From Candidatus Omnitrophota bacterium (GTDB lineage: Bacteria; Ratteibacteria; UBA8468; B48-G9; DSTR01), in NCBI GenBank assembly GCA_023818865.1, contig JAMWDF010000043.1, positions 1 through 15,317 on the forward strand: a stretch of 15,317 nt of DNA, read 5' to 3'. A model generated the notes under the pieces. The model did not search any database and was not told the origin of the DNA. It was given only the letters and a program-made list of their open reading frames with translations. Numbering within the stretch: the first letter of the stretch is position 1; the number at the start of each line of letters is the position of its first letter. The translations under genes and the position numbers were made by a program. Of the stretch, positions 6,476-15,087 are shown one piece after another.

Positions 6476-7844
6476 AACCCTTTCCTTTCGCCGGGACAAC
6501 TTCTTCTCTCAGCCAGAAAGAAACCAGACTTCTCATTTCAAAAAGGTTATCCCAGAGATGAATCTCTTCCAACCCCGCTGTTTCACAAGAAAGAGAAACA
6601 GAACCGAAAGCTGGACTGGTTAACTTTAGACGGGCCAAACGAGCCCCAGGACATTTCTTCAAAGCCCGCCAGGGTGTTTCTTGAGAAACAACTGGCTCAG
6701 GTTTCAGAATTTTCAAGTTGGTTATTTCCCCTGGTTTTCTTAGAAAGTTGAAGGTGAAACAGGGGGAAAAACAGATTGGTTTACCAGTGTAGTTTTCCGG
6801 CCAGAGGTGCAGGGAAAGCGAGTTTTCTCCCAGGCTTATTTTCCGCCGGAGTAACAATCCACGCCAGGGTGCTTTTTCTATCCGGTACTCCAGAGCCAGA
6901 AAGTTTCCGCTCTGGGAGAGGATCTTCCAGCGAGAAAAGTTACTTTCAAATGTCGGGTGAGAAGCAAAAATTCTGGGAGATTCTAGAAAAGTAGGGAAAA
7001 CCGGGGAGAAAAACTGCGTTTTTTTCACCTTGAAAGAAACCAGTTGACCGCCAAAGTCTGGCAAAAGGCTGGCGGAACAATAGCCTTTTTTCAGCGTTAT
7101 GAGCTGGCTAGACCAGTACTCTTGAATATCTTTTTCCCCCATAGCCTTTGGCTCTACTGCCGGCTCTATCTGAAAAAGCTTAGGATATTTTCTCTGGAGA
7201 CAAGCCAGGGCCTGGCGGCTTGCTGGAGAAACAAATTTCCTTTTCCAAGAAAGGATATCCGGGTAGAAAGCAACCAGGTTTCTCTGCTCTAAGGCGGCCA
7301 GCAGACCAGAAAAAGATTTCTCCCGGACCAGAATAACAGTGAAAAAATTTTTTAGAGCAAACAGGCTGCTATGGAAATCAGCAGTGGCTAGGACTGGCCA
7401 GTTCTTCGCCAGAGACTGATAGCCAGCGAGAAGTTCTGGTTTGAAAGAAATGGTCTGGTCAAGTTCCACCGCCTGGCAATTTTTCATCCTGGCCTTCACT
7501 TGCTCGGTCCAGCTTTCCTGGAAGGTGCGATAAGGGTGACAAAAAAATCGGTAACTTCTTCGGCCAAGTTTCAAAGAAACAATATGGGCTGCCTCTTCAT
7601 TCGCTTCAAAACCAGGCAGAAGCCAAAGACCAAAGACTGGGTGTTTCTTAGCCAGAGAAAAGGCCTGGGCTGAACCTACTTGGTTGTGGTCAGTGATCGC
7701 CGCTATATCAAACTTCTCCTTCCTTAGAAAGGAGAGCAAACTTTCCACCGGATAACCAGCCAGATGTTTACCCTGCTCATCAGTATGATTGTGCAAACTT
7801 GCCTTGATGGCCAGAAGATGGCTGTTAATTCTTCTTGGTTTCAT
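6444..7844 (-). CDS. PHP-domain metallohydrolase (CehA/McbA-like) fused to a mutarotase-like beta domain
   Basis: A 466-residue protein without a signal peptide, so probably cytoplasmic. The first 200 residues form a PHP phosphoesterase domain with its metal ligands visible: H18-N-H20, T51-D52-H53-N54, E80, H103 (CHPYR) and D156-F-H158. The remainder, from about 240, is beta-rich and reads like the supersandwich domain of aldose 1-epimerases and related sugar-binding proteins (ASLLPDFGGQLVSF, then LLRRKISLGENSLSLHLWPEN). PHP proteins hydrolyse phosphoester or similar bonds using two or three metals. The ATG at 7844 follows the stop of the preceding gene by one base (TAG-G-ATG), implying translational coupling. 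A TTG at 7865 is possible but has no ribosome binding site. Substrate is unknown, though the sugar-binding-type domain and flanking glycosidases suggest a carbohydrate derivative. Confidence 0.8.
   Translation of the reverse strand: MKPRRINSHLLAIKASLHNHTDEQGKHLAGYPVESLLSFLRKEKFDIAAITDHNQVGSAQAFSLAKKHPVFGLWLLPGFEANEEAAHIVSLKLGRRSYRFFCHPYRTFQESWTEQVKARMKNCQAVELDQTISFKPELLAGYQSLAKNWPVLATADFHSSLFALKNFFTVILVREKSFSGLLAALEQRNLVAFYPDILSWKRKFVSPASRQALACLQRKYPKLFQIEPAVEPKAMGEKDIQEYWSSQLITLKKGYCSASLLPDFGGQLVSFKVKKTQFFSPVFPTFLESPRIFASHPTFESNFSRWKILSQSGNFLALEYRIEKAPWRGLLLRRKISLGENSLSLHLWPENYTGKPICFSPCFTFNFLRKPGEITNLKILKPEPVVSQETPWRALKKCPGARLARLKLTSPAFGSVSLSCETAGLEEIHLWDNLFEMRSLVSFWLREEVVPAKGKGYETTFLLEAK
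6483..6488 (-). promoter_or_regulatory. Ribosome binding site fixing the ATG start at 6475
   Basis: AAAGGA on the minus strand, 7 bases before the ATG at 6473-6475 and inside the end of the PHP gene. It favours this start over the in-frame TTG at 6497-6499 and places the signal peptide at the true N-terminus. Confidence 0.6.
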
Positions 7845-7845
7845 C

Positions 7846-10446
7846 CTACAACTGTTCAATCTCAAGGGGAACTCGTTTATCAGTTGGCAGAGACTTTGTC
7901 TCCTTCAATCCACTTAGCGCTTCTTCCACCACCTTAATGATCTCCTTCGCTTCTCCTGGCCGCTCCAGAAAACTCACCTCCTTCCCCAGGTTCCAGACCA
8001 GCCGGCCTTTGGAGACCACTTTTCTTTCATTCCCCATAATATCCCGATGGAGAAAGGGACCTGACAGAGGCAGGCTTATCGCTACCTGTTCTTCTTCATC
8101 TTGCCAGCCGACCAGAATAGTTCTTCCTTCTTTCTGGAAAATATGGATTCTTACCCCTCCTTTAGCCAACAACTTAACTGGTTGACTACCCTCCAGGCTA
8201 GCCGCGGTGACCGCGTACGCCACTCCTTCTGGCTTGACACTGCTGTCATGCTCAAAAAAGGTCCAAGAATATTCAAAGGCTGGGTTATAATCCGCTGGCC
8301 AGACATTCCAGTAATAGCAGTGAAGGCGAACAAAGGGTAGGGAGTAAACCGTGGTGTAGTACTTGCCTACCTGCTGGACTCCAGGTCGGCCTGATTTGTA
8401 ATCTGGCCTGGTGGTATAGAAAGTGGAACCTCCCCAGCCACCGCCTTCAGTATTCCAGACAGGTTTACCACCTAAAAGATGGCTATATTTCTGAAAAGTT
8501 TCTTCCAAACCTGGTTTGTAGTGGTAAATATGGCTGCTAAGTTCGTCCAGATAGGCTAAGTTTCCTCGCTCCGCAAACTCCTTTAAGAAGGAGCCAGAAA
8601 AAAGAGTGGAAGAAAGACCAATTACCAGACAATCCGGGTTAGCTTTTTTCGCCACCGGATAGGTGTGCCGGCAGAGCTCCTCATAGAATTCCGCTGATTG
8701 CGGCTCATTCCAGACTTCCCACACCCTTACTTTTCCCTTGAAGTAGCTGACTGTTTTCTCCACATACTCTTCCCACTTTTTCCAGTCCTTCGGCCGGCTG
8801 GTGTAACTCTGGGTCCCGTCCACGCTGGCCCAAGCAGGCACTCCGTGAAGTACTCCAAAAACGCTGAGTCCGTATTTTCTCGCCTTTTCCAGTTTTTCTT
8901 CAGCCTCCTGGAAATTCCACCGGCCTGGTTCTGGCTCTAACCGGTACCAGCAGAACGACCAGTGATCCCGCGTCCACTTCACCCCCAATTTCTGGGCAAC
9001 AGAGAGGTTTTCTTCGTTAAGATGGACCAGGCTGCCAAACTTTGATTCTGGGTTCAAGCCAGTATGAGACAGCCGGGGAATAACCGAAATAACCTGCTGG
9101 GCCAGGACTTCGTTCTGCTGGCTCTCAAGTTGTCCTCGGAAAGCGCCCCGTAAGCTATCCGGAAGAAGAAGTTCTTGCTGGGAGAAACCCCCTGGCAAAA
9201 TCATTACTGTTCTTTCTTCTTTCCAAGCCTCTTGGTCCCAGTAATCAATCAAACGCACCCTTACTTTTTCTTGCTTAGCCTTCTGGCCGTAGTTGTAAGC
9301 GGAAAGGATAAGGCTGGTCTTCTCCCCGGCCTGGAAAAGATTAAACTGGGCTTCTGTATGAAGCGAAAACTCTGTTTCCCTGGCTGGTTGATAGTTGGTC
9401 TCTGTTCCCTCGGTCAGTCTCACTTCGTCCATCAGAACATCTCCGCTCAGCCTTAAAGCGTAGGCATTACCTGCCGGGTTAGGCGCTGGGACAAAAGAAA
9501 AAGAGAAGCGTTTCCAGTTATCATCCACGGAGAAGAGTTGCTTGATGGCGGCCTCTTTGGTCCGGTAGCCTTCGCTGTAACAATTCAGAAACTCTACCTT
9601 GACGGTTTTCTTCCCTTGGGACTTAAAGCAGGCAGAAAAGGTGTGCTGGCGGTAGGGGCGAAGGCTAAGGCGTTGATACCAGAGCCGGTCAGCGCTAACA
9701 CACCAACTACCCTGGGAGCCACCCTGAATTCTTCTCAGCTTACCTCCGCCAAAGTGTCCCCAGCCACAGTTTCCTGGCAATTCAAAACTGCTGTTAGTCA
9801 GTTTGTTGCCAAAGATATAGTCAGTCTTTTCTCCAGCCATGGCGCTTAGGTTCATCTCTGGGGTTAGGGTGGTACCCTGGAGCAACTCTCTCACTTTCTC
9901 TTCTGGCAGCTCGGTTACCTCAGTAAAAAACAGGTCGTCAAGGTAAACGCTTAAACCTGGTCTGGTGGTGTAAAAGATAAAGCGAAACCAGCCAATTGGG
10001 CTGACATCAGTGGTAATGACCCCGCCAAGGTGAGTCCAGTCCTGCAAATACTTAAATCTTGTCCGGGGAAAACCTGAGCCAGCTCCGACAAAACCTGGAG
10101 TGGAAGTGTGAAGATAGAAGGAAACGGCATCGCCTGTTTCTGAGTCATAATCAGTCTTTGCCCAAAAGGTGAAGACAAACTTTCTGGTCGGCCCGCCTGG
10201 TATCTGGATGGGAAATCGCAGCCAGGCCTCGTCCTTCAAGGGGGTCACTTTCAAAGCGTGTTTGCCGGAATGAGCCTGGTCGGTTATGGACAGTTGGAGA
10301 TTAGAGAAAGAAAAACCAGCAGGAATCACCTTGCCTGTGGCCGATTCAAAGTCAGCGCCTGGCAACCAGTTGGTTCCCTGGGGAATTTGAGCACCAAACA
10401 GTCTGCCCGCCAAAAAAACACAGCTTAACCAGAAGATTTTTTTCAT
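7846..10446 (-). CDS. Exported glycoside hydrolase, clan GH-A, GH39-like
   Basis: An 866-residue secreted enzyme. The signal peptide is MKKIFWLSCVFLAGRLFGA with likely cleavage before QIP. Two carbohydrate-binding-like beta sandwiches follow (about 20-175 and 205-345; each opens with a short motif such as GADFE or NSSFE and ends with a LDDLFF or MDEVRL strand). A third beta domain spans about 360-460, a TIM barrel about 465-750, and a C-terminal beta domain the rest. The barrel shows the GH-A hallmarks: WEVWNEP with acid/base E581, and PVWNTEGGG with nucleophile E667. LEPEPGRWNF, where the barrel begins, is typical of GH39 and GH5-like enzymes. GH39 members include beta-xylosidases and alpha-L-iduronidases. 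The substrate cannot be read from sequence. ATG at 10446 lies 4 bases after the upstream stop without a clear ribosome binding site, so coupling is likely; a TTG at 10476 is less plausible. Confidence 0.85.
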   Translation of the reverse strand: MKKIFWLSCVFLAGRLFGAQIPQGTNWLPGADFESATGKVIPAGFSFSNLQLSITDQAHSGKHALKVTPLKDEAWLRFPIQIPGGPTRKFVFTFWAKTDYDSETGDAVSFYLHTSTPGFVGAGSGFPRTRFKYLQDWTHLGGVITTDVSPIGWFRFIFYTTRPGLSVYLDDLFFTEVTELPEEKVRELLQGTTLTPEMNLSAMAGEKTDYIFGNKLTNSSFELPGNCGWGHFGGGKLRRIQGGSQGSWCVSADRLWYQRLSLRPYRQHTFSACFKSQGKKTVKVEFLNCYSEGYRTKEAAIKQLFSVDDNWKRFSFSFVPAPNPAGNAYALRLSGDVLMDEVRLTEGTETNYQPARETEFSLHTEAQFNLFQAGEKTSLILSAYNYGQKAKQEKVRVRLIDYWDQEAWKEERTVMILPGGFSQQELLLPDSLRGAFRGQLESQQNEVLAQQVISVIPRLSHTGLNPESKFGSLVHLNEENLSVAQKLGVKWTRDHWSFCWYRLEPEPGRWNFQEAEEKLEKARKYGLSVFGVLHGVPAWASVDGTQSYTSRPKDWKKWEEYVEKTVSYFKGKVRVWEVWNEPQSAEFYEELCRHTYPVAKKANPDCLVIGLSSTLFSGSFLKEFAERGNLAYLDELSSHIYHYKPGLEETFQKYSHLLGGKPVWNTEGGGWGGSTFYTTRPDYKSGRPGVQQVGKYYTTVYSLPFVRLHCYYWNVWPADYNPAFEYSWTFFEHDSSVKPEGVAYAVTAASLEGSQPVKLLAKGGVRIHIFQKEGRTILVGWQDEEEQVAISLPLSGPFLHRDIMGNERKVVSKGRLVWNLGKEVSFLERPGEAKEIIKVVEEALSGLKETKSLPTDKRVPLEIEQL

Positions 10447-10450
10447 TTTT

Positions 10451-11245
10451 TTAGGCAAAAGGCCTGGTAACTTCAATTAGATTTTCGCCCTTTGTTTCCA
10501 CCGTAAACGCATCCACTCTGGCTAACTGACGATACAAGGCACAGAATTCCTCAGTGACATTGGTATGCAAGAACTGGGCCCGGAAGGTATAAGGCGGCGG
10601 AGGAAAAACCGGTTTAACCTTCTCTTTTTGATTCAGGGCTTTAGCCGCGGCTGACTGAATCAGCTCACAGGCTTTCTTAGGGGTTAGAGTAATGGCTAGT
10701 TCCTGGTGCAAGCCCTTTTTCACCGCCACTGTTTCCACCCCAGGGATAAGGCTCTGCGCTTCCTCACAGGCCGCCTGGTCTCCGCTGACAAAAATTACTG
10801 GTACTCCCAAAGCCCCAGCCACATAGGCACGTAGACCAATCTCTCCTACTTCCTGGCCATTCAACCAGTAGCGGTAAACACTCTGGGAAGAGTAAGTGTG
10901 GCAGAGGGTCGCCCTTGGGGTACCAGCCTTAGCGTGTTGAGCCACCATCAGCATGGCTTCATACCCTTCATCCAGAGTATACGGAGACCGGATAAACCCG
11001 CGGGGAATGAGTTTAGCTTGAACGTGGAGTTCTTCCAGGAGAATTCCGCCGGCGCCATGGCCGTCCCAAACAACCACTTCTGCCTTCGGCTCAACCTCAA
11101 GAATTCCGGCCACTGCGGCATTCACCTCGCCGGTAAGCCAGTGACAGGCTCTTAGGTAAGCCTCTTTGTTGGCTCCTGGGTCAGCCTGAAACCATCTGGT
11201 CACTCCGGCTGCCCCTTCTAAATCCGTTAGAATAAAAATCTTCAT
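10451..11245 (-). CDS. M55 family D-aminopeptidase (DppA-like)
   Basis: A 264-residue protein matching peptidase family M55 over its full length. The zinc-ligand pattern of Bacillus subtilis DppA is recognisable: D8-L-E10 at the start (LTDLEG), H63 in VVWDGHGAGG, H104 in AQHAKAGTP, and the QEVGEIGLRA region with E132/E135. T115-H116 lies at the catalytic histidine site. The VIFVSGDQ strand is also characteristic. DppA is a cytoplasmic decamer that removes N-terminal D-amino acids from short peptides. ATG at 11245 is preceded by AGGAGG at 11250-11255, a 4-base spacing. It lies between a radical SAM gene (35 bp upstream) and a glycosidase gene (4 bp downstream), with no dipeptide permease genes, so it may use a substrate other than the peptidoglycan dipeptides usually considered. 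Confidence 0.9.
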   Translation of the reverse strand: MKIFILTDLEGAAGVTRWFQADPGANKEAYLRACHWLTGEVNAAVAGILEVEPKAEVVVWDGHGAGGILLEELHVQAKLIPRGFIRSPYTLDEGYEAMLMVAQHAKAGTPRATLCHTYSSQSVYRYWLNGQEVGEIGLRAYVAGALGVPVIFVSGDQAACEEAQSLIPGVETVAVKKGLHQELAITLTPKKACELIQSAAAKALNQKEKVKPVFPPPPYTFRAQFLHTNVTEEFCALYRQLARVDAFTVETKGENLIEVTRPFA

Positions 11246-11280
11246 TCACCCTCCTTCTTCTTTGGCACTTTGTGTCAAAA

Positions 11281-12594
11281 TCAATCTTCCTGGCCAGTCC
11301 CAGGAATGCCTTGACTATCTTTAACTGCTGCCTGGAATGGATGCTCGGTCAACCGCTGGCATTTCGGGGTAGACATCGGACCACAACCGCAGACATAGTC
11401 GGTCGCGGTAAAGCCCAACTCTGGTCCGAGAGCTGACCACATCTGCCAGCTTTCTGTGGATAAGGAAACTGGTAAGTCTGGTTTGTGACGTCTAATTTCT
11501 TTCAAGTAGTACCGGTAAATCTTCGCTCTTACTTCATCCGGGAAAGGTTCGGTGCAAGGATTGTCAGCCTGGCCAGCTTTTTCTTCTGCGGCTTTCACAC
11601 ATTCCGGGTCAAGCAAATGCCATAATTTTCCCAGTCGCTTTTTCATCTCATAGAAATCCATCCACATAAAGCAGGCCAGACTGATGACATCTGGTTGGGT
11701 CCAGGTGAAGATTTGCTCTATGGTCTCCCTGGCTTCTTTCTCCCAGTTTCTGACTGGAATGATGGGCTTAAACTTGTATCGTATCTGGTAGCCAGCTTCC
11801 TGAGATATTCTGGCTGCTTGAATCCTTTCAGCCGTTGTTCCAGCTTTTGCCTCAATCAGGGTACTTTGGGTAACTGGGCTGATTGACCAGACGATAATGG
11901 TGTTTCCGTTGGACTTCAGTTTGGTCATCCACTGGGTATTCCAGGTCTTGGTGTGGATGATGAGATACCGATCCTTTTGCTGGCCAAAAAACTCAATCAG
12001 TTTTCCCAAACAACCCAATTCTGGCTCCAGACCAGGCGGGTCAGCGTCATCGTCAAGAAGATAGGTTTTCTGCCAAGGGTGCCGGTCAATAATCTCCTGG
12101 AGATGCTGGCAGTATTCTTCTATGTTGACCGCGGCCACCAGAAGACCACCTAATCCGCAGTAAAGGCAGCGGTGAAGGCAACCTGTTTGTAAATGTATCC
12201 GCCAACAAGGTCGGCATACCTTATACTCTCTGTTTCTGTCCTCCTTCAAATTATAGGGAGACCAGGCAAAAGCCCGTAGTCCCAGAAGGTCAGAACCAAC
12301 TGGTATCCCTTCTTCCCGCCACTTCTCCTGCCAGGACAGAAGTTCTTTCTCTCTCCCAAACTGGAAGGTATTAAACACTAAAATCGGGTCTTCAATTTTC
12401 TCCAGGGTGCCCATCGCTACCCGGTTCTTGGCAATGCCTTGCCGGTAAAGGTCAGGTAAGTCCTGGTCTGAGTAAGTGTTGATTTCCTGGACAGAAGATA
12501 GACCAGAAGTTACCTTCTCTACCCTAGCGCGATAAACTGGATTAGCCATCACGCTTTGATGAACATAGACAGCTGGCGGATGAATCTGGTACAT
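11281..12594 (-). CDS. Spore-photoproduct-lyase-like (SPL family) radical SAM protein
   Basis: A 437-residue protein with the radical SAM cluster motif Cx3Cx2C at C139, C143 and C146 (GCLHRCLYCGL). Downstream it follows the SPL family: LIIHTKTWNTQWMTKL, VWSISP, a GTTAERIQAA helix, then AGYQIRYKFKPIIP. C-terminal ESWQMWSALG also fits. True SPL repairs thymine dimers in spore DNA, but nothing here points to sporulation, and family members outside Firmicutes have unknown roles. Extra cysteines are notable: C127 and C130 (CRPC) just before the cluster, and C402, C404 and C412 near the C-terminus. ATG at 12594 has AGGAGG at 12599-12604 with a 4-base spacing. It lies 16 bp after the DUF486 gene within the operon. 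Family is confident; reaction is unknown. Confidence 0.8.
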   Translation of the reverse strand: MYQIHPPAVYVHQSVMANPVYRARVEKVTSGLSSVQEINTYSDQDLPDLYRQGIAKNRVAMGTLEKIEDPILVFNTFQFGREKELLSWQEKWREEGIPVGSDLLGLRAFAWSPYNLKEDRNREYKVCRPCWRIHLQTGCLHRCLYCGLGGLLVAAVNIEEYCQHLQEIIDRHPWQKTYLLDDDADPPGLEPELGCLGKLIEFFGQQKDRYLIIHTKTWNTQWMTKLKSNGNTIIVWSISPVTQSTLIEAKAGTTAERIQAARISQEAGYQIRYKFKPIIPVRNWEKEARETIEQIFTWTQPDVISLACFMWMDFYEMKKRLGKLWHLLDPECVKAAEEKAGQADNPCTEPFPDEVRAKIYRYYLKEIRRHKPDLPVSLSTESWQMWSALGPELGFTATDYVCGCGPMSTPKCQRLTEHPFQAAVKDSQGIPGTGQED

Positions 12595-12610
12595 ACAACC
12601 TCCTGATGTT

Positions 12611-12967
12611 TTAGACTCCGCAAAGTTTTTTTCGGAAAAGGAAGAAAACTGCGCCCAGGAGACATAACCCGGCCCAAAGATAATCTAAGGTGACCTCTTC
12701 TTTCAAAAAAAGGACACAAAAGGGAACAAAGACAGAAAGGGTAATCACTTCTTGAATAATTTTCAGTTGGCTAACACTCATTACTTGATGACCGATACGG
12801 TTAGCTGGCACCTGAAGGAGGTACTCAAAGAAAGCGATACTCCAACTGGCTATGGCGGCTACCAGCCAGAACTGTTCCTTCAGATACCGCAGGTGTCCGT
12901 ACCAGGCAAAAGTCATAAAAGCGTTGCTGCAAAGCAGAAGAAAGACGGCGATAAGAAATTCTTTCAT
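12611..12967 (-). CDS. DUF486 (DMT family, COG3169) small membrane protein
   Basis: A protein of about 118 residues with four hydrophobic helices, matching the highly conserved DUF486 family throughout: SNAFMTFAWYGHLRY, WSIAFFEYLLQVPANRIG, SQLKIIQEVITLSVFVPF, then DYLWAGLCLLGAVFFLFR. The family is a compact relative of the drug/metabolite transporter superfamily, similar in size to the dimeric SMR transporters, and sits in the inner membrane. Its substrate is not known. The start is ambiguous by two codons: GTG at 12973 touches the upstream stop (TGA-GTG), while ATG at 12967 follows six bases later and is preferred; neither has a strong ribosome binding site. The tight junction with the C45 hydrolase gene implies coupled translation. 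Confidence 0.9.
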   Translation of the reverse strand: MKEFLIAVFLLLCSNAFMTFAWYGHLRYLKEQFWLVAAIASWSIAFFEYLLQVPANRIGHQVMSVSQLKIIQEVITLSVFVPFCVLFLKEEVTLDYLWAGLCLLGAVFFLFRKKLCGV

Positions 12968-12973
12968 AGTCAC

Positions 12974-14080
12974 TCACAGGGTATAGGGGAAAAAACGGTG
13001 CTGGCAAGGTGGTCCGTAAGCCACAGTCATCTTCTTTTTCCCTACTTCCGCTACAAAGGAAAGCAGGGTCATACTCTTGTCTTTTGAAGAAACATGGCGG
13101 CAGATGCCAGCGGGTTTCCCGGGAAAATGGGCCCGCTGGGCCAGATAAATCTCTTTCTTCCCGATGGTGTCTTTCTTTCTCAAGATCTGGCGGCCAAACC
13201 AGGCTCTCGGGTCATGCTTTTCTTGCTCTTTCTCTGAAAAACCATGGAACTGGGAACTGTGGTAATTATTAGCATGGACCAGAAGCTTTTCTTCTGATGT
13301 AATGATCGCCATTTCGCTGGGTAAGGTTTCTACGCAGACAATATTACCTTGCCAGTCACCAATAGTATAATTGACGCAGGCCATCCGGGGAACTTTCCTT
13401 AATAGTTTTAAAGCCTGCTCGGTGCTACGTTGCTGGAGAATCATTCGGGAAAGGATGTTGTAAGGCACGCCTGGACCGGACCAGTGAGTCTCCGGCTCAA
13501 TGGAGGAAGGTTTGGCCCGGTAAGGTAGGTAATTAGCTGCCAAGGCTATCTTTTCTGCCAACCCTGGCCGGCCTAAGGCACCAGCCATCGCCACGCATAG
13601 GAAGCGCTGGCCAAAATCAGGTATCCCGTGGAGCAAGACCAGATACTTCTGCCATTTGGGCCACCAATCCATATTCCAGGCAACTAAACTCCCGTCTTTC
13701 TGGCTGAGAGCAAAACTGGTGCAGGCATCCTGCACTGTGGTGTGCCTGCGGCTCCACTCACAGCCAAGCCAGGCATAAAGCTCAGAAGAGCAGTTCAGTT
13801 TAAAAATTTCTTCCAAAGGCAAACCAGTCCCAGCCGCTATTCCTTCCATTTCCTCATAGAGCTCCGGCGCATACTTTCTCACCAAAGGAATGGCTTGCTG
13901 AACAATCTTTCTTCCTTTTTCCCGAACCTGCCGGGGCAGGATAATGTCATCAAAATCTTTGACAAACTCCCGGATCAACTGATGGCACTTCTGGCCATAC
14001 ATCCAGCCCATCTGGTAAGGTTGGCCGCTGATTTCCACCAGAGGAAATCTGGCCGAGCCAAGAGTCTTTTTCTCAACCAT
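12974..14080 (-). CDS. C45-type Ntn hydrolase (isopenicillin N acyltransferase-like)
   Basis: A 368-residue protein of the C45 / acyl-CoA:6-aminopenicillanate acyltransferase-like family. The region DACTSFAL places the expected nucleophile at C120, which becomes the N-terminal residue after self-cleavage of the A119-C120 bond in processed relatives. It is followed by GSLVAWNMDWW (N136, D138), the usual context in this fold. The opening GQPYQMGWMYGQ and the later helix ELYEEMEGIAAGTGL also fit. Members cleave or form linear amide bonds; many are uncharacterised. There is no signal peptide, so it is cytoplasmic. The start is secured by AGGAGG at 14088-14093, 7 bases before the ATG, and its first base is shared with the upstream stop (TAATG). 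Substrate is unknown. Confidence 0.82.
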   Translation of the reverse strand: MVEKKTLGSARFPLVEISGQPYQMGWMYGQKCHQLIREFVKDFDDIILPRQVREKGRKIVQQAIPLVRKYAPELYEEMEGIAAGTGLPLEEIFKLNCSSELYAWLGCEWSRRHTTVQDACTSFALSQKDGSLVAWNMDWWPKWQKYLVLLHGIPDFGQRFLCVAMAGALGRPGLAEKIALAANYLPYRAKPSSIEPETHWSGPGVPYNILSRMILQQRSTEQALKLLRKVPRMACVNYTIGDWQGNIVCVETLPSEMAIITSEEKLLVHANNYHSSQFHGFSEKEQEKHDPRAWFGRQILRKKDTIGKKEIYLAQRAHFPGKPAGICRHVSSKDKSMTLLSFVAEVGKKKMTVAYGPPCQHRFFPYTL

Positions 14081-15069
14081 TAAGGGACCTCCTTAAATTT
14101 TACCTTGACCTGACCAACTGGCCTTTCCATCAAGACAGTCACCCGGCTAATCCGAAAACCAGCTCGTTGGTAAAACGGGACAGTAGTAGGATTGGTCGGG
14201 ATAAGCGCCTGTTGGTAGCCCAGTTTTTTCAGGAAGTGGATACTCTTGAACAAAAGGACAGTTCCCAGTCCAGTTCCCCGCAGGTCTCTCCTTACTCCGG
14301 CTGGGCCAAAAAGACCGCAGTCACACCCGTAATTGCGCCAATCTGTGGCCGCGCCTGGTTCAGAGACCATCACCCCAGCCACAATCCGGTTTCTCCAAAC
14401 TGCCGGGAAGAAGTGCTCCCGGGGTGAATTTAATTTGACCACTTTCTGGAAGATGCCGGAAAAAGGGAAAACATCAAACTCCTTATCGGCTAAAAGATGC
14501 TTATTGTCAGAAAAAACCGGGAAAGAAAAACCTGCTACCTCTAGTTTCTTTTCCCGAGCCAGGATTTCTTCGGGGACGGAAAAATCAGCCAAGTCCCGGC
14601 TCATCCAGGTGCCCAAGGAAGCAATTTTCTGGTCAATCAGTGGGTCGTTAACTGCTGGGATAAAAAAACGGTGAGACCAGAAAAATTCAAGGAGAGCGGT
14701 ATCACTGGCGGCTGGATGGGAAAGACTGGTGGTCGCTAAAATTGTCGCATTTTTTTTCCTTAAAATTTCCAGGCATTCGGCCATCAAAAGACTCATTGCC
14801 GGGTGAGAAAACTGGCCGTCTCGGACAAAAAAAGCCAGAAGTTCCGCCTTACCTTGAGGCTGAAGGCGGAAAATTATCCCGCCAGCCACCCCTAAAGTAT
14901 CTTCGGCCACCAGGAAATTTTCCGGCGAGAAATCAGGTCTTTCCGCAAAAAGCCAGCGAAACTTTTCTTCGGTCAAAGGATAGTAAACCCAGCGATTTTC
15001 CGCTGTCTGGTTCCAAAGAGAAAGGACTGCTGGCCAGTCTGCGGATTGATAAGGACGAATTTTCCCCAC
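14080..15069 (-). CDS. Tandem-domain GNAT family N-acetyltransferase
   Basis: A 329-residue protein that opens IRPYQSADWPAVLSLWN, a standard GNAT beginning, and appears to hold two GNAT folds. The N-terminal copy (about 1-160) lacks a clear acetyl-CoA motif: after the central strand it reads FFVRDGQFSHPAMSLL. The C-terminal copy (about 175-325) has a good pyrophosphate-binding loop, GVRRDLRGTGLG, around 258-269, followed by the helix, a PTNPTTVPFYQRAGF alpha4 region and a final strand. The active site is therefore likely C-terminal, with the first copy structural or substrate-binding, as in several two-domain GNATs. The start is GTG at 15069, supported by AGAGG at 15075-15079. The gene follows the oxidoreductase by 18 bases. 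Acceptor substrate is unknown. Confidence 0.85.
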   Translation of the reverse strand: MGKIRPYQSADWPAVLSLWNQTAENRWVYYPLTEEKFRWLFAERPDFSPENFLVAEDTLGVAGGIIFRLQPQGKAELLAFFVRDGQFSHPAMSLLMAECLEILRKKNATILATTSLSHPAASDTALLEFFWSHRFFIPAVNDPLIDQKIASLGTWMSRDLADFSVPEEILAREKKLEVAGFSFPVFSDNKHLLADKEFDVFPFSGIFQKVVKLNSPREHFFPAVWRNRIVAGVMVSEPGAATDWRNYGCDCGLFGPAGVRRDLRGTGLGTVLLFKSIHFLKKLGYQQALIPTNPTTVPFYQRAGFRISRVTVLMERPVGQVKVKFKEVP

Positions 15070-15087
15070 TTCTTCCTCTCAAGATTC

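Noticed and set aside
6476..6499. Upstream TTG start for the glycosidase-like gene, with similar TTG starts for the PHP gene (7865) and the GH39-like gene (10476)
   Set aside because: Each TTG lacks a ribosome binding site and lies deeper in the preceding gene, while the ATG codons sit at stop-start junctions or after a good site, and give proper signal peptides for the two exported proteins.
7846..10446. Lipoprotein signal at the cysteine in WLSCVF of the GH39-like protein
   Set aside because: The cysteine lies too close to the N-terminus, ahead of most of the hydrophobic core; a normal signal peptidase I site after FGA fits better.
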